Source: Nitrospira sp. SG-bin2
GTDB lineage: Bacteria; Nitrospirota; Nitrospiria; Nitrospirales; Nitrospiraceae
DNA: 24,790 nt
NCBI GenBank assembly: GCA_002083405.1
Contig: LVWT01000039.1
Coordinates: 1 to 24,790 of the forward strand
Direction of reading: 5' to 3'
Positions 7,206 to 14,172 of this stretch are shown here, in pieces. The notes beneath the pieces were generated by a model. The model did not search any database and was not told where the DNA came from. It was given only the letters and a program-made list of their open reading frames with translations. A program made the translations under genes and the position numbers. Each line of letters opens with the position of its first letter. The stretch's first letter is position 1.

Positions 7206-7973
7206 ATGAGCCTCCTCGATCAATTTTTCGTCTATCACCCGGAACCCTGGCAGGATCGCGATTGGGCAAAGCTTAGCGGGCTGCCCCTTGAGGATGTGTC
7301 GTTTCAGGCCGCGGATGGCGCGCGGCTGTTCGGCTGGTATGTCGAGACACGAGCAGATCGCCCGGTGATGCTCTGGTGTCATGGCAATGCAGGCAATATC
7401 ATCCACCGTCTCGATAATCTGAAGCTGCTCTATCAGCTTGGGTTGTCGGTGTTTCTCTTCGACTATCGCGGGTATGGGAAAAGCCAGGCCGTTCGTCCCA
7501 GTGAAGAGGGGCTCTATCACGATGCGATCGGGGCGTATGAGTATTTGACGCGTATCAGGAAGATTCGTCCGGAGCGGATCCTGCTGTTCGGCCGGTCGCT
7601 CGGTGCTGCAGTAGCGGGAGAGCTTGCCACGCAACGTCCGGCCGCCGCATTGATTCTTGAATCCTCATTTCCCTCCATCGAAGCAGTCGCCAAGCATCAC
7701 TATGCTGGATTGCCGGTACACATGCTGCTTGGGGCGGCGTTTCGATTGATCGACCGCCTCCCGCAATTGTCGTTACCGAAGTTGATCATTCATGGTGACA
7801 GAGACGACATCATTCCCATCGAATTGGGACGCCAGGTCTTCGACGCGGCAATCCAGCCGAAGGACTGGTATGCGATCCCGGGCGCCGATCACAACGACAC
7901 GTACCAGGTAGGAGGCGGGACTTATTTCCGTCGGCTCGGCGAGTTCATCAAGAAAGCGCTGGTGGTCTATTGA
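7206..7973 (+). CDS. Alpha/beta hydrolase (serine hydrolase)
   Basis: A 255-residue alpha/beta hydrolase. The oxyanion-hole segment is WCHGNAGN (57-64), the strand-turn block is FLFDYRGYGKS (83-93), and the nucleophile elbow is GRSLG with Ser131. The acid is in HGDRDDIIP (196-204; D198 or D200) and the catalytic His229 is in GADHNDTY. The layout resembles Bem46/ABHD13-like hydrolases. The natural ester, thioester or peptide substrate cannot be told. There is no signal peptide; the N-terminal LLDQFFVYHPEPW is moderately hydrophobic. The ATG at 7206 has only a weak GAGCA upstream, because a dispersed repeat occupies the leader. It converges with the TPR-like gene, with 29 nt between the two stop codons. 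Confidence 0.88.
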   Translation: MSLLDQFFVYHPEPWQDRDWAKLSGLPLEDVSFQAADGARLFGWYVETRADRPVMLWCHGNAGNIIHRLDNLKLLYQLGLSVFLFDYRGYGKSQAVRPSEEGLYHDAIGAYEYLTRIRKIRPERILLFGRSLGAAVAGELATQRPAAALILESSFPSIEAVAKHHYAGLPVHMLLGAAFRLIDRLPQLSLPKLIIHGDRDDIIPIELGRQVFDAAIQPKDWYAIPGADHNDTYQVGGGTYFRRLGEFIKKALVVY

Positions 7974-8002
7974 GGCGTACCTGCCAGAAATCAGCAATCG
8001 TA

Positions 8003-9697
8003 TTACTTGGTTGGATTGCCATTTTGTTTTGAGGTAGCGATGGCCCTTGCTATTCCCACCAGAGCGTAGGCTTTGTCTGCAGGTGAAGAAAGTGCGCGTG
8101 CCCATTGAAGAGCTGCTGTTTTACGATTCGACACCATAAGTGTGTTCCCGATTTCTTCGTATAGGCCGACCCTTTTGTGGAAGTCGAGATCATTGGCTAT
8201 CTTTGAGGCTTCCGTTAGTGATGCTCGCCTAGCATAAGCCAAAGCCATTGCTTCAAGCGCCGGGAGCGTATTGTACTCGCGATCTTGAAGATTTCTAAGC
8301 TGCCGTAGTTCTTCAGAATCCTGACCCTGTTTCAAGAGACCAATCAAGCGAGCCATTTCTTTTCTTCTGGCTACTCGTTGCTTCTCTGATTCAGCATAAG
8401 ACAGGGTTATGCTTGCGCCGTGAATGTCATCTAAATCAGCTTGAGTGGCAGCAATTGCACTATATAGCTGTGTGCGGTGAGATGTAAGACCATCAAAGCG
8501 AGCGGCAGTCTCTCTTGCCTCTTTTGTGCGATTGGCTCTTACCATCTGAGTGAAAATTTCTGTAAGCGCGTGAACATAGGTTTCTGTTCTGCTTTCATCA
8601 TCTGAACTTGGGGGTCGGAGGAGAGAGGTAGTATTAAAGGCTTCTTTAAATGCACCTTGCTCCGCTTGAGCCTTCACAATGTCGCGGATGGCAAATATTT
8701 TGTGGCCATCCTTTTCTATAGATCTGGCGATTTTGAGCGCACTCATGCTATCGCCAGCAGTAGCAGTGCCTGCTGCGATACGCCATAGGATGTCAGCACG
8801 TATCCAGTTGTTAGTTGTGGATGAGGCGGCCGCAGCGGCCTCTTGAAAAAGAGTTCTCGCAGTGGCCTTATCTTGGACCTTCATATAATGATTGGCCAAC
8901 GTCATAAAGGCACTAGCTTGGGCGTGGCCAGGCTTTATTGCACGAGCTGTTGTTTGTGCCTCTTTGAGGTTTCCTAGTTCCTGTTGAGCACTGGCGATTC
9001 CCTGCTTCGCGTACTGCTGCAACCATTCTTCAAGGTCCGAGAGGATCGTTAACGCTTGAGGCATATTGTTTGTACGGACAAGCCCACCGACAATGCTCAT
9101 GAGAGGATATGGGTTGTCCTCGGCTACTGATTTTGCCAGCTCTACCGCTTGGACGACATTTCCGTGTTCCGCCTGGACTTCAGCGATACGAGCCGTGGTA
9201 TCCCTTACAATCGCATAGTTTTCTCCTTCGTACTGTTTCTTAAGCTCAGCCAATCGGCGGTTAGCTTCCTCAAATTTGCCCACATTTGCATATGCCCAGG
9301 CTACATATCCTAAGGCATTGGCACGGGACAGCCGTACCATTTGTTCAGATCCGCTTACCCTAAAAAGCTCTGTGAGGATCTCTTCAGCACCTTGAGTGTC
9401 ACCGACCTTGGCATATCTGAATGCTAAAGATGCAAGATGATTTGGTGCATTCAAAAGATCAGGAAAAAGTTTAAGAGAGTTGCGTGCACCCAGAAGGTCC
9501 ATGCCTGTCTGCGCAGTAACCACAAAGTCTAACGCAGTGGCACGCTCACCAGAATCCTTGATTGTTGAGGCAGTGTCTCTAGCTTCTAGCAGGATAGAGG
9601 CTATTTCCGTTTCGTTTGTTTCGCTCGCATGCGACGTGCTGATCAGGGTTGAAGAAGTAATTGCTAGGAAAATTAGCAACCAGGTTCTAAGCATCAT
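8003..9697 (-). CDS. Exported TPR-like repeat protein
   Basis: A 564-residue product starting at MMLRTWLLIFLAI, a clear signal peptide ending near STSHASE. The rest is all-helical with recurring TPR-type features: A-x-x-x-A helices spaced about 34 residues, and segments such as LGYVAWAYANVGKFEEANRR, LANHYMKVQDKATARTLF and ALAYARRASLTEASKIA. It is therefore probably a periplasmic or secreted protein-interaction scaffold with no visible catalytic domain. The open frame extends upstream to 9775, but that part runs through a dispersed repeat in a different frame and would bury the signal peptide, so I reject it. Hand counting of sample lines gives about 48% GC against about 60% in the histidine kinase, consistent with separate acquisition. 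Its partner is unknown. Confidence 0.75.
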   Translation of the reverse strand: MMLRTWLLIFLAITSSTLISTSHASETNETEIASILLEARDTASTIKDSGERATALDFVVTAQTGMDLLGARNSLKLFPDLLNAPNHLASLAFRYAKVGDTQGAEEILTELFRVSGSEQMVRLSRANALGYVAWAYANVGKFEEANRRLAELKKQYEGENYAIVRDTTARIAEVQAEHGNVVQAVELAKSVAEDNPYPLMSIVGGLVRTNNMPQALTILSDLEEWLQQYAKQGIASAQQELGNLKEAQTTARAIKPGHAQASAFMTLANHYMKVQDKATARTLFQEAAAAASSTTNNWIRADILWRIAAGTATAGDSMSALKIARSIEKDGHKIFAIRDIVKAQAEQGAFKEAFNTTSLLRPPSSDDESRTETYVHALTEIFTQMVRANRTKEARETAARFDGLTSHRTQLYSAIAATQADLDDIHGASITLSYAESEKQRVARRKEMARLIGLLKQGQDSEELRQLRNLQDREYNTLPALEAMALAYARRASLTEASKIANDLDFHKRVGLYEEIGNTLMVSNRKTAALQWARALSSPADKAYALVGIARAIATSKQNGNPTK

Positions 9698-9700
9698 CCC

Positions 9701-9735
9701 TTTGCTTCTGGCGGCGGCCAGTTCATTTCGGTGTG
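9701..9735 (-). repeat. MNWPPPEA-tail repeat, copy A
   Basis: On the minus strand this reads, in one frame, the tail RHTEMNWPPPEAKG followed by a stop. It is a diverged copy of the 3' end of the zinc-ribbon gene (11379-11422), with one gap and a few substitutions. It lies just after the stop of the toxin gene and immediately before the start of the TPR-like gene. Confidence 0.8.
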
Positions 9736-9743
9736 TCGACCGC

Positions 9744-10031
9744 CTATGTGGTCCACGGTGTTCGTTGCGAGCCATGAATGACAGCGATGATGTCTACTTG
9801 GTCGGGCTTGATGTGATAGATGACTCGGTAAGGACCTTCCAGAACTTCCCGTATTTGAGGGAGTTCAACTTCAGGGACGATGCGGCCAGATTGGGGGAAC
9901 GCGCCGATTTGCTGGGAGCGTCTGGTGAGGCGGTCAACGATTTTCAGGGCATACTCTGGTGAGCTTTGCCCGATGTAGGCATGAATGCTTCGCAGATGGC
10001 TTATGGCGGTATCGGTCCAATGAACTCTCAC
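9744..10031 (-). CDS. ParE/RelE-family toxin
   Basis: A 95-residue protein with the ParE/RelE layout: MRVHWTDTAISHLRSIHAYI (strand and helix), then a helix ending RRSQQIGAFPQSGR, then REVLEGPYRVIYHIKPDQVDIIAVIHGSQR (strands and a basic C-terminus). ParE relatives poison DNA gyrase and RelE relatives cleave mRNA on the ribosome. The spacing and the GPYRVIYHI stretch favour the ParE side, but the target is not settled by sequence. The start is GTG overlapping the antitoxin stop (GTGA), so translation is coupled and toxin output depends on antitoxin translation. A copy of the dispersed tail repeat follows the stop codon. Confidence 0.88.
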   Translation of the reverse strand: MRVHWTDTAISHLRSIHAYIGQSSPEYALKIVDRLTRRSQQIGAFPQSGRIVPEVELPQIREVLEGPYRVIYHIKPDQVDIIAVIHGSQRTPWTT

Positions 10032-10216
10032 GCCGACAGTCCGAACGAGGAGCGCACTTGTTCGACATCGGTCGTTCGCCCTGCTTGGCTGTCGGCCAAG
10101 CCTGCCTCAACTGCCTGACGGACATAAATTTCGTGTACGAGGTCCTCCCATGTGGAGTTTTCAGGAAGCTTCTCCACCAGCTTGCGGGCTTCTTCCTTAA
10201 TGCTTGGAATCGCCAT
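10028..10216 (-). CDS. Small antitoxin partner
   Basis: A 62-residue acidic, helical protein directly upstream of the toxin and overlapping it by 4 nt. GGGAGGG six bases before the ATG is a strong ribosome site. Beginning with MAIPSIKEEARKLVEKLPEN it has the look of short RelB/ParD-like antitoxins of environmental bacteria, such as the WEDLVHEIYVRQAVEAGLAD stretch, but I cannot name the family with certainty. The N-terminal half may form the dimer and DNA-binding part, and the C-terminal tail (RTTDVEQVRSSFGLSA) may wrap the toxin, as is usual for type II systems. The role follows mainly from gene order and coupling. Confidence 0.78.
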   Translation of the reverse strand: MAIPSIKEEARKLVEKLPENSTWEDLVHEIYVRQAVEAGLADSQAGRTTDVEQVRSSFGLSA

Positions 10217-10294
10217 CTGTTTCCCTCCCTAGTCTGGGCAGCGTGAATAACTATATGACAGGCAGGAGGCCGAATCAATACGCCGAACACCTAT

Positions 10295-10327
10295 CCCGCA
10301 TTATTCAGTGAACCCTTCTGCCGCAAT
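10295..10327 (+). repeat. Dispersed CCCGCATTATTCA repeat, copy 2
   Basis: The second copy of the 32-33 nt element at 6918-6949, lying 78 nt upstream of the antitoxin start in the spacer between the two putative cassettes. Confidence 0.8.
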
Positions 10328-10404
10328 CGTGGCTCCGCTGTTCCGGAGAACGGTGTTGCGAGTTTCTGGTTTCATGTTTCGTGTTGTCAGAAAAGACACT
10401 CCAA

Positions 10405-10448
10405 TTCACCGTTTCGCTTCCGGCGGGGGCCAGTTCATCTCGGCGTCG
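10405..10448 (-). repeat. MNWPPPEA-tail repeat, copy B (3' gene remnant)
   Basis: This differs from copy C (11379-11422) at two of 44 positions. On the minus strand it reads RDAEMNWPPPEAKR-stop, in a frame that is not that of the nucleotidyltransferase just upstream. There is no start codon or body for such a protein here, so it is a detached 3' end. It lies 29 nt after the nucleotidyltransferase stop. Confidence 0.85.
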
Positions 10449-10476
10449 CGCAGTAAGGGAAACGGAGTTGCGTCGG

Positions 10477-11058
10477 TTATCGCCGGGAGAGTTCCTTCAG
10501 CAGTTGTTCGAATTGTTTGTCTAGCGGCTGAGCAAGCGCTTGCGAGAATTGATGCAGCCAGTGATGGATGTAATCGAGATCGAGTTGCGATTGCTTCAAT
10601 ATTACGGCAGCGATGTCTTCAAGATCTCTCGGACGATGGGCGAGCATTTTGTGCACGATCAGATCTTCGGCCGTGGCAAATCGAACCGGCGATTGTCCGA
10701 TCGTGGTCGCGACAGCGCGACGGATGGCTTGCTGTTCGTAAGGACTGTGGGAAAAGATGAAGTCGATCCGAATTCCTGTTGATGGGTCTTGGCACGGCAA
10801 CACCATGGTTTGCCTGGTGAAGGTCTCAGGGTCAGCCAGCGGCGCGAGAGAAAGTCGAGCGGCGAGCGTGAGGATGTCTGAAACACGATCCACATCGATG
10901 CCGAGCGTGATGTCGATGTCTCTCGTGAGGCGCGGCTCGCCGTACAGCAAGACTGCCTGGCCGCCGATGATCATGTAGGGAATCTTGGCGAGGTCGAGCG
11001 CTGCTGCGAGTTGTTCAAGCCATCGTGTGAACATTGAGAGCTCTGGCGAGGCGGACAT
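10477..11058 (-). CDS. AbiEii-like nucleotidyltransferase
   Basis: A 193-residue nucleotidyltransferase-fold protein. IIGGQAVLLYGEPRLTRDIDI (about 30-50) carries the GG motif and the metal-binding DxD (D47, D49). A third acidic residue is D99 in IRIDFIF, and FATAEDLIVHKMLAHRPRD is the conserved C-terminal helix of AbiEii-type proteins. All three catalytic acids are present, so it is probably active. Relatives act as type IV-like or MNT-type toxins that nucleotidylate tRNA or other targets, but many are of unknown role. The ATG at 11058 has GGAG nine bases upstream; a second ATG at 11034 is possible. The start overlaps the 3' end of the small upstream gene, which suggests a coupled two-gene unit. 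Confidence 0.82.
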   Translation of the reverse strand: MSASPELSMFTRWLEQLAAALDLAKIPYMIIGGQAVLLYGEPRLTRDIDITLGIDVDRVSDILTLAARLSLAPLADPETFTRQTMVLPCQDPSTGIRIDFIFSHSPYEQQAIRRAVATTIGQSPVRFATAEDLIVHKMLAHRPRDLEDIAAVILKQSQLDLDYIHHWLHQFSQALAQPLDKQFEQLLKELSRR

Positions 11059-11221
11059 CCGTTTCGACTCCGCCGAGTGGATCTGCCGGGGGCCATGCGC
11101 CTAAGAGCTGAGCCTCCTGCCGGAGGGCTTCGACGATTGCGATGTTCTGGGTATAGCTGACAGGAGTTCGCCGAATCAGGTCTCTTTCAAAGGCTCGGAC
11201 CAGTGCGTGGTTCAGAATCAT
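11015..11221 (-). CDS. Small protein coupled to the nucleotidyltransferase
   Basis: A 68-residue hypothetical overlapping the nucleotidyltransferase start by 44 nt (20 nt if the later ATG is used). GAGAGG lies ten bases before its ATG. The sequence is helical with a basic middle (FERDLIRRTPVSYTQNIAIVEALRQEAQ) and no recognised domain. Its position before a nucleotidyltransferase of toxin type makes it a candidate antitoxin or regulatory subunit. The alternative is that it only sets the distance for coupled translation. The long overlap lowers my confidence in the exact start of the next gene, not in this frame. Confidence 0.6.
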   Translation of the reverse strand: MILNHALVRAFERDLIRRTPVSYTQNIAIVEALRQEAQLLGAWPPADPLGGVETDVRLARALNVHTMA

Positions 11222-11378
11222 ATTCAGAGTGCCTCTCGGTGTGGAAGGTCAGTCTCTATTATATGCGGAGTCCGGGAAATTCGATAGCGTTGTTTCATTG
11301 CTTCGATTAGGCCAGGCTCTTGGTTCTTGCTGGGCTCTCGATATCGGATTGCAAGATTTATCTCGCTTCTGCCCGATA

Positions 11379-11422
11379 TTCACCGTTTCGCTTCCGGCGG
11401 CGGCCAGTTCATCTCGGCGTGG
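11379..11422 (-). repeat. MNWPPPEA-tail repeat, copy C (parent copy in a gene)
   Basis: This is the 3' end of the zinc-ribbon gene, encoding RHAEMNWPPPEAKR-stop. Copies A and B, downstream in the same orientation, repeat this segment without the rest of the gene. Confidence 0.85.
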
Positions 11423-11784
11423 CGGCCGCAGTAGTAACACAAGAGGCGGTAGCGGGCCTTGCGGCGTGGATTCGGCAGCGAGATAAAAGTAATGGGCGTC
11501 TCGTCATAGGGGCAGGCGGGTTGCTCATGGAGGAGATGGACTTCCGCCATCATGGTGATGGAGGCAAGATCCCAAGGCGGTGAGGCTTGCTCGCGCCCTG
11601 CAATCTTCTCAGCCGCATGACAGCGTTCACAGGTCGCTTCGTAGGTCTTGATACGCGCGGCATGCGGGGTCTGGTCGGCAATCTCCATGGCTCCGCCGCA
11701 ACCGGGTCTCGCGCAAATCAGATGTTCGTGCTGAAGCGCTTGAACAAAACGTCTGTGGGCTTCCCGTTCCTGCTCAGATAGCAT
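11380..11784 (-). CDS. Small zinc-ribbon-like protein
   Basis: A 134-residue protein with paired cysteines spread over its length: CARPGC near 25-30, CERC near 50, a single CPYD near 90, and CYYC close to the C-terminus. Two zinc-ribbon-like knuckles are likely, probably structural or nucleic-acid binding. The ATG at 11784 is chosen because AGGAGG lies seven bases upstream; the frame is open to 11877 without such support. The protein ends in a charged Pro-rich tail (MNWPPPEAKR) whose DNA is repeated twice more in the next 1.7 kb. The function is unknown. It is the first gene, in transcription order, of the accessory block that continues with the nucleotidyltransferase and toxin units. Confidence 0.78.
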   Translation of the reverse strand: MLSEQEREAHRRFVQALQHEHLICARPGCGGAMEIADQTPHAARIKTYEATCERCHAAEKIAGREQASPPWDLASITMMAEVHLLHEQPACPYDETPITFISLPNPRRKARYRLLCYYCGRHAEMNWPPPEAKR

Positions 11785-11953
11785 GAGAGTTCCTCCTGAT
11801 TTCTGATGTCCCAGTTGTCTTCCCTTCCCAAGAATGGCATCCACGGTAGTTCCCCTGCGCACATTGAGCGAGCACAACCATTCTGTTCAAAATATGATCA
11901 TTCCGAGTGCGCGCTCAGTGAGCAAGGAACTAATCTGGGTGCCGTTTTCCCCC

Positions 11954-12688
11954 CTATATCCCCCATGCTCCACTGACCTGAATATTTGCCCCGTTGACGT
12001 ATCGCGCCTCTTCGCTGAGCAAATAGCGGACGGCTGCCACCGTATCATCGACGGTGCCGATGTATCCGGCGGGTATGCGTTTGGTCATGCCGGCCAGTTC
12101 TTCCGGCGGCGCGCTCCCGGAATCGATGAAGCCCGGAGAAATTGCATTGACGGTGATGCCGTAAGGGGCCAGCAGCTTCGCCAGCGTGCGGGTCAGAATC
12201 AAGACGCCGGCTTTAGCGATGTAATGAGCGGTGACATCCGGTTGGGAGATCATCTGGTCCGCGTTGGCCATGCTGAAACTGATGATACGGCCGGACTTGC
12301 GGGCCTTCATCCCGGGGGATACGGCTTGAGCGAGATAAAAAATGGGGTGGAGATTGCCGTCGAACATCTCGTTCCAGCCGGCAACGGATTCTTCGAATAA
12401 ATTGATGCGGTGGTAGGGGCCGGCGCCGTTGATGAGTGCATCGATCCGTCCCCATTGTTGTTCAACCTGAGTCACCAGGGCCTTGGCTGCTATAGGGTCC
12501 GACACGTCGCAACGAATCGCGAGAGCCCGGCCTCCTCGCTCAGTGATGGCACGGGCGGTCTGTTGCGCCTCAGCCTCGCTGGTCCTATAGCAGATCGCAA
12601 TTTTCCACTGGTGAGCAGCAAGGTCGAGGGCAATGCCCCGTCCAATGCCTTTGGCTCCGCCGGTGATGAGCGCAACGTGATCTGTCAT
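11954..12688 (-). CDS. SDR-family oxidoreductase (FabG-like) with shifted active-site Tyr
   Basis: A 244-residue classical short-chain dehydrogenase/reductase. The cofactor motif TGGAKGIG is at 9-16 and an NNAG variant NGAG at 87-90. CDVSD at 60-64 is the adenine-contact strand, and ITVNAISPG and IQVSGAWGI form the C-terminal part. It should reduce a carbonyl with NAD(P)H. The odd point is the active site: the usual YxxxK reads HYIAK, with Tyr156 only three residues before Lys159 and His155 at the normal Tyr position. Either a loop deletion shifts the Tyr or the activity is altered. AGAGGA six bases upstream supports the ATG at 12688. It is the last gene of the long leftward run, 32 nt after the DUF2064 gene. 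Confidence 0.88.
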   Translation of the reverse strand: MTDHVALITGGAKGIGRGIALDLAAHQWKIAICYRTSEAEAQQTARAITERGGRALAIRCDVSDPIAAKALVTQVEQQWGRIDALINGAGPYHRINLFEESVAGWNEMFDGNLHPIFYLAQAVSPGMKARKSGRIISFSMANADQMISQPDVTAHYIAKAGVLILTRTLAKLLAPYGITVNAISPGFIDSGSAPPEELAGMTKRIPAGYIGTVDDTVAAVRYLLSEEARYVNGANIQVSGAWGI

Positions 12689-12720
12689 CGTCGGTCCTCT
12701 GGTCCGGAAGTGATGATCTA

Positions 12721-13476
12721 TTATGCTCTTGAACGCAGACGTTTGGCGAGAAGCTGGAGCGCCCCTGCTGTGCGGTTCGAAAACGACTGGTCGCGCTTCG
12801 GCTTCTTGGCATCGAGCGCGCCGGCTTCGACGAGAGCCTGGAGATCGTCGATGGTGTCGACGTCGCGCCACGGCGCGAGCAAGGCACTCTTGAGTCCAAG
12901 CGTAGACGCCTTTTCCTGCGTCAGTTTCAGCACCTGATCGGTGGACCAGGGGATGCCGGTAAAGAGGTCGGGGGCCGATCGGTTGAGCGCGATCAGATAA
13001 TAGCCGCCGTCGAGCGCGGGACCCAAGACGAGGTCGTGCGAGTTCAACAAGGTCAACGCCTGTGTGTACTGTTCGAGCGGCAGCGACGGCACATCGGTCC
13101 CGACGATCAACACATGTTTGTAGCCTCGCGAGAACAGATTCTCGAAGACTTGTGCCATGCGCGTTCCCAAGTCGTCGCCGGTTTGATCGAGTAATGTCAC
13201 ACTTTGCCGCTCTTCCATGATCTTAAAGAACACATGCGTCGAGGAGGGCGCACAGGCGAGGTAGCGGTCGAAGGGCAATTTGAACAGTGTTGTTGCCGTC
13301 TTCGTCCGCTCCAATGTATCGAGGACAAAGCTCCCATGGAGCGTGGCTGCTTCATCGTGAGTCAGCGGAGGGCAGAGGCGCGTTTTCACCTGACCCGGGA
13401 TCGGCGCCTTGGCGAATACCACCAGCGCAGCGTGGTGAGACGTGAGGGGTGAGGGGTGAGGGGTGAGGGGTTTCAT
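12721..13476 (-). CDS. DUF2064 transferase (rSAM/selenodomain-associated transferase 1)
   Basis: A 251-residue CofC-like/GT-A nucleotidyl-sugar-type transferase. It carries AALVVFAKAPIPGQVKTRL (family N-terminal signature), GDDLGTRM, LIVGTDVPSLP (metal/nucleotide site), LVLGPALDGGYYLIAL and PWRDVDTIDDL. The family is TIGR04282, often next to a radical SAM enzyme with a selenocysteine-containing domain; no such partner is in this window. The ATG at 13476 overlaps the stop of the preceding glycosyltransferase gene (ATGA). The first 14 residues are unusual: they are encoded largely by four GTGAGGG heptamers (plus strand), giving a TPHPSPLT stretch before the first beta strand. The exact reaction is unknown; transfer of a nucleotide or sugar-phosphate group is the family expectation. 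Confidence 0.87.
   Translation of the reverse strand: MKPLTPHPSPLTSHHAALVVFAKAPIPGQVKTRLCPPLTHDEAATLHGSFVLDTLERTKTATTLFKLPFDRYLACAPSSTHVFFKIMEERQSVTLLDQTGDDLGTRMAQVFENLFSRGYKHVLIVGTDVPSLPLEQYTQALTLLNSHDLVLGPALDGGYYLIALNRSAPDLFTGIPWSTDQVLKLTQEKASTLGLKSALLAPWRDVDTIDDLQALVEAGALDAKKPKRDQSFSNRTAGALQLLAKRLRSRA
13442..13469 (+). repeat. Four-copy GTGAGGG heptamer inside DUF2064 gene
   Basis: Four perfect GTGAGGG units lie at 13442-13469, seven bases from the start codon of the DUF2064 gene. On the coding strand they give a Pro/Ser/Thr/His stretch. The same four-copy array lies inside the ATP-grasp-like gene, in the frame giving the same peptide. Confidence 0.9.
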
Positions 13477-14165
13477 CGGATGGTCTCGTAGAAGTTGTTG
13501 AGGCGACGAGGACTGATGCCGATCCAGTACAGGAATCGGAGGGTCCACATCAGGAGGATCGTCCGTAGCGGCCCTTGCTGCTCCCATCGTCGAAATGACG
13601 TGGTGACGGTCTCGCGCAACGCTGCGATTCGACCGGCCCGTTTCAGGCGCTTGCTGAAGTCGATGTCCTCCATCAATGGGATATCAGAGAAGCCGCCGAG
13701 CTGTTCAAACACCTGACGGCGGACGAAGATGGCCTGGTCACCGGTGGCGATTCTGCTCAGACGTGAGCGCCAGTTCATGAATAGGCCGATCGTGATCCCC
13801 CACATGGACGGATGGTCGAAACAGACGTCGAATCGGCCCCCCTTCACTTTGGGGTCGGCTAAGGCCGATGCAATGATTTTCCCGGCATCGCCCGGAAGCT
13901 GTGTGTCGGCATGTAAGAAGAGCAGCGTGTCGCCCTTGCCTGCCTTTGCTCCCTCATTCATTTGGCGCGCGCGTCCTTGGGGAGCTGTGATGATGCGAGC
14001 CGTGGGGGTATGCATGCAGTATGCTTCGGCAAGCTGGACCGTCCGATCCGTGCTTCCTCCATCTACGATGATGATGTCGTCAAATCCCAATGCCTCCGTG
14101 TGCGCCAGCGTCTGCGCCAGGACTGTTTCTTCGTTTAGTGTGGGGATGATGACGGAAATCGTCAT
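13473..14165 (-). CDS. GT2 glycosyltransferase (rSAM/selenodomain-associated transferase 2)
   Basis: A 230-residue family-2 glycosyltransferase. It shows SVIIPTLNEE (4-13), IIVDGGSTDRT (33-43), the metal motif region LFLHADTQLP, GDQAIFVRR, and the ED motif in PLMEDIDFSKRLK. FRRWEQQGPLRT with a hydrophobic C-terminal stretch suggests membrane contact. The match to TIGR04283, the usual partner of DUF2064/TIGR04282, is supported by the 4-nt overlap of the two genes. Sugar donor and acceptor are unknown. The start MTISVIIP at 14165 is 7 nt after the membrane-protein gene stop; the longer open frame overlaps that gene and has a low-complexity N-terminus, so I reject it. Confidence 0.88.
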   Translation of the reverse strand: MTISVIIPTLNEETVLAQTLAHTEALGFDDIIIVDGGSTDRTVQLAEAYCMHTPTARIITAPQGRARQMNEGAKAGKGDTLLFLHADTQLPGDAGKIIASALADPKVKGGRFDVCFDHPSMWGITIGLFMNWRSRLSRIATGDQAIFVRRQVFEQLGGFSDIPLMEDIDFSKRLKRAGRIAALRETVTTSFRRWEQQGPLRTILLMWTLRFLYWIGISPRRLNNFYETIR

Positions 14166-14172
14166 CGCGACA

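Noticed and set aside
9698..9775. Upstream extension of the TPR-like gene to 590 residues
   Set aside because: It would run through the tail repeat in the wrong frame and place the signal peptide 26 residues inside the protein.
10308..10760. 150-codon plus-strand open frame
   Set aside because: It crosses a repeat and the antisense of the nucleotidyltransferase; the Arg/Ser-rich sequence has no support.
9701..11422. True integron cassette array with attC sites
   Set aside because: No core-site pair of the GTTRRRY/RYYYAAC type or integrase was seen in the window. The repeat encodes a protein tail, so only a cassette-like layout is claimed.
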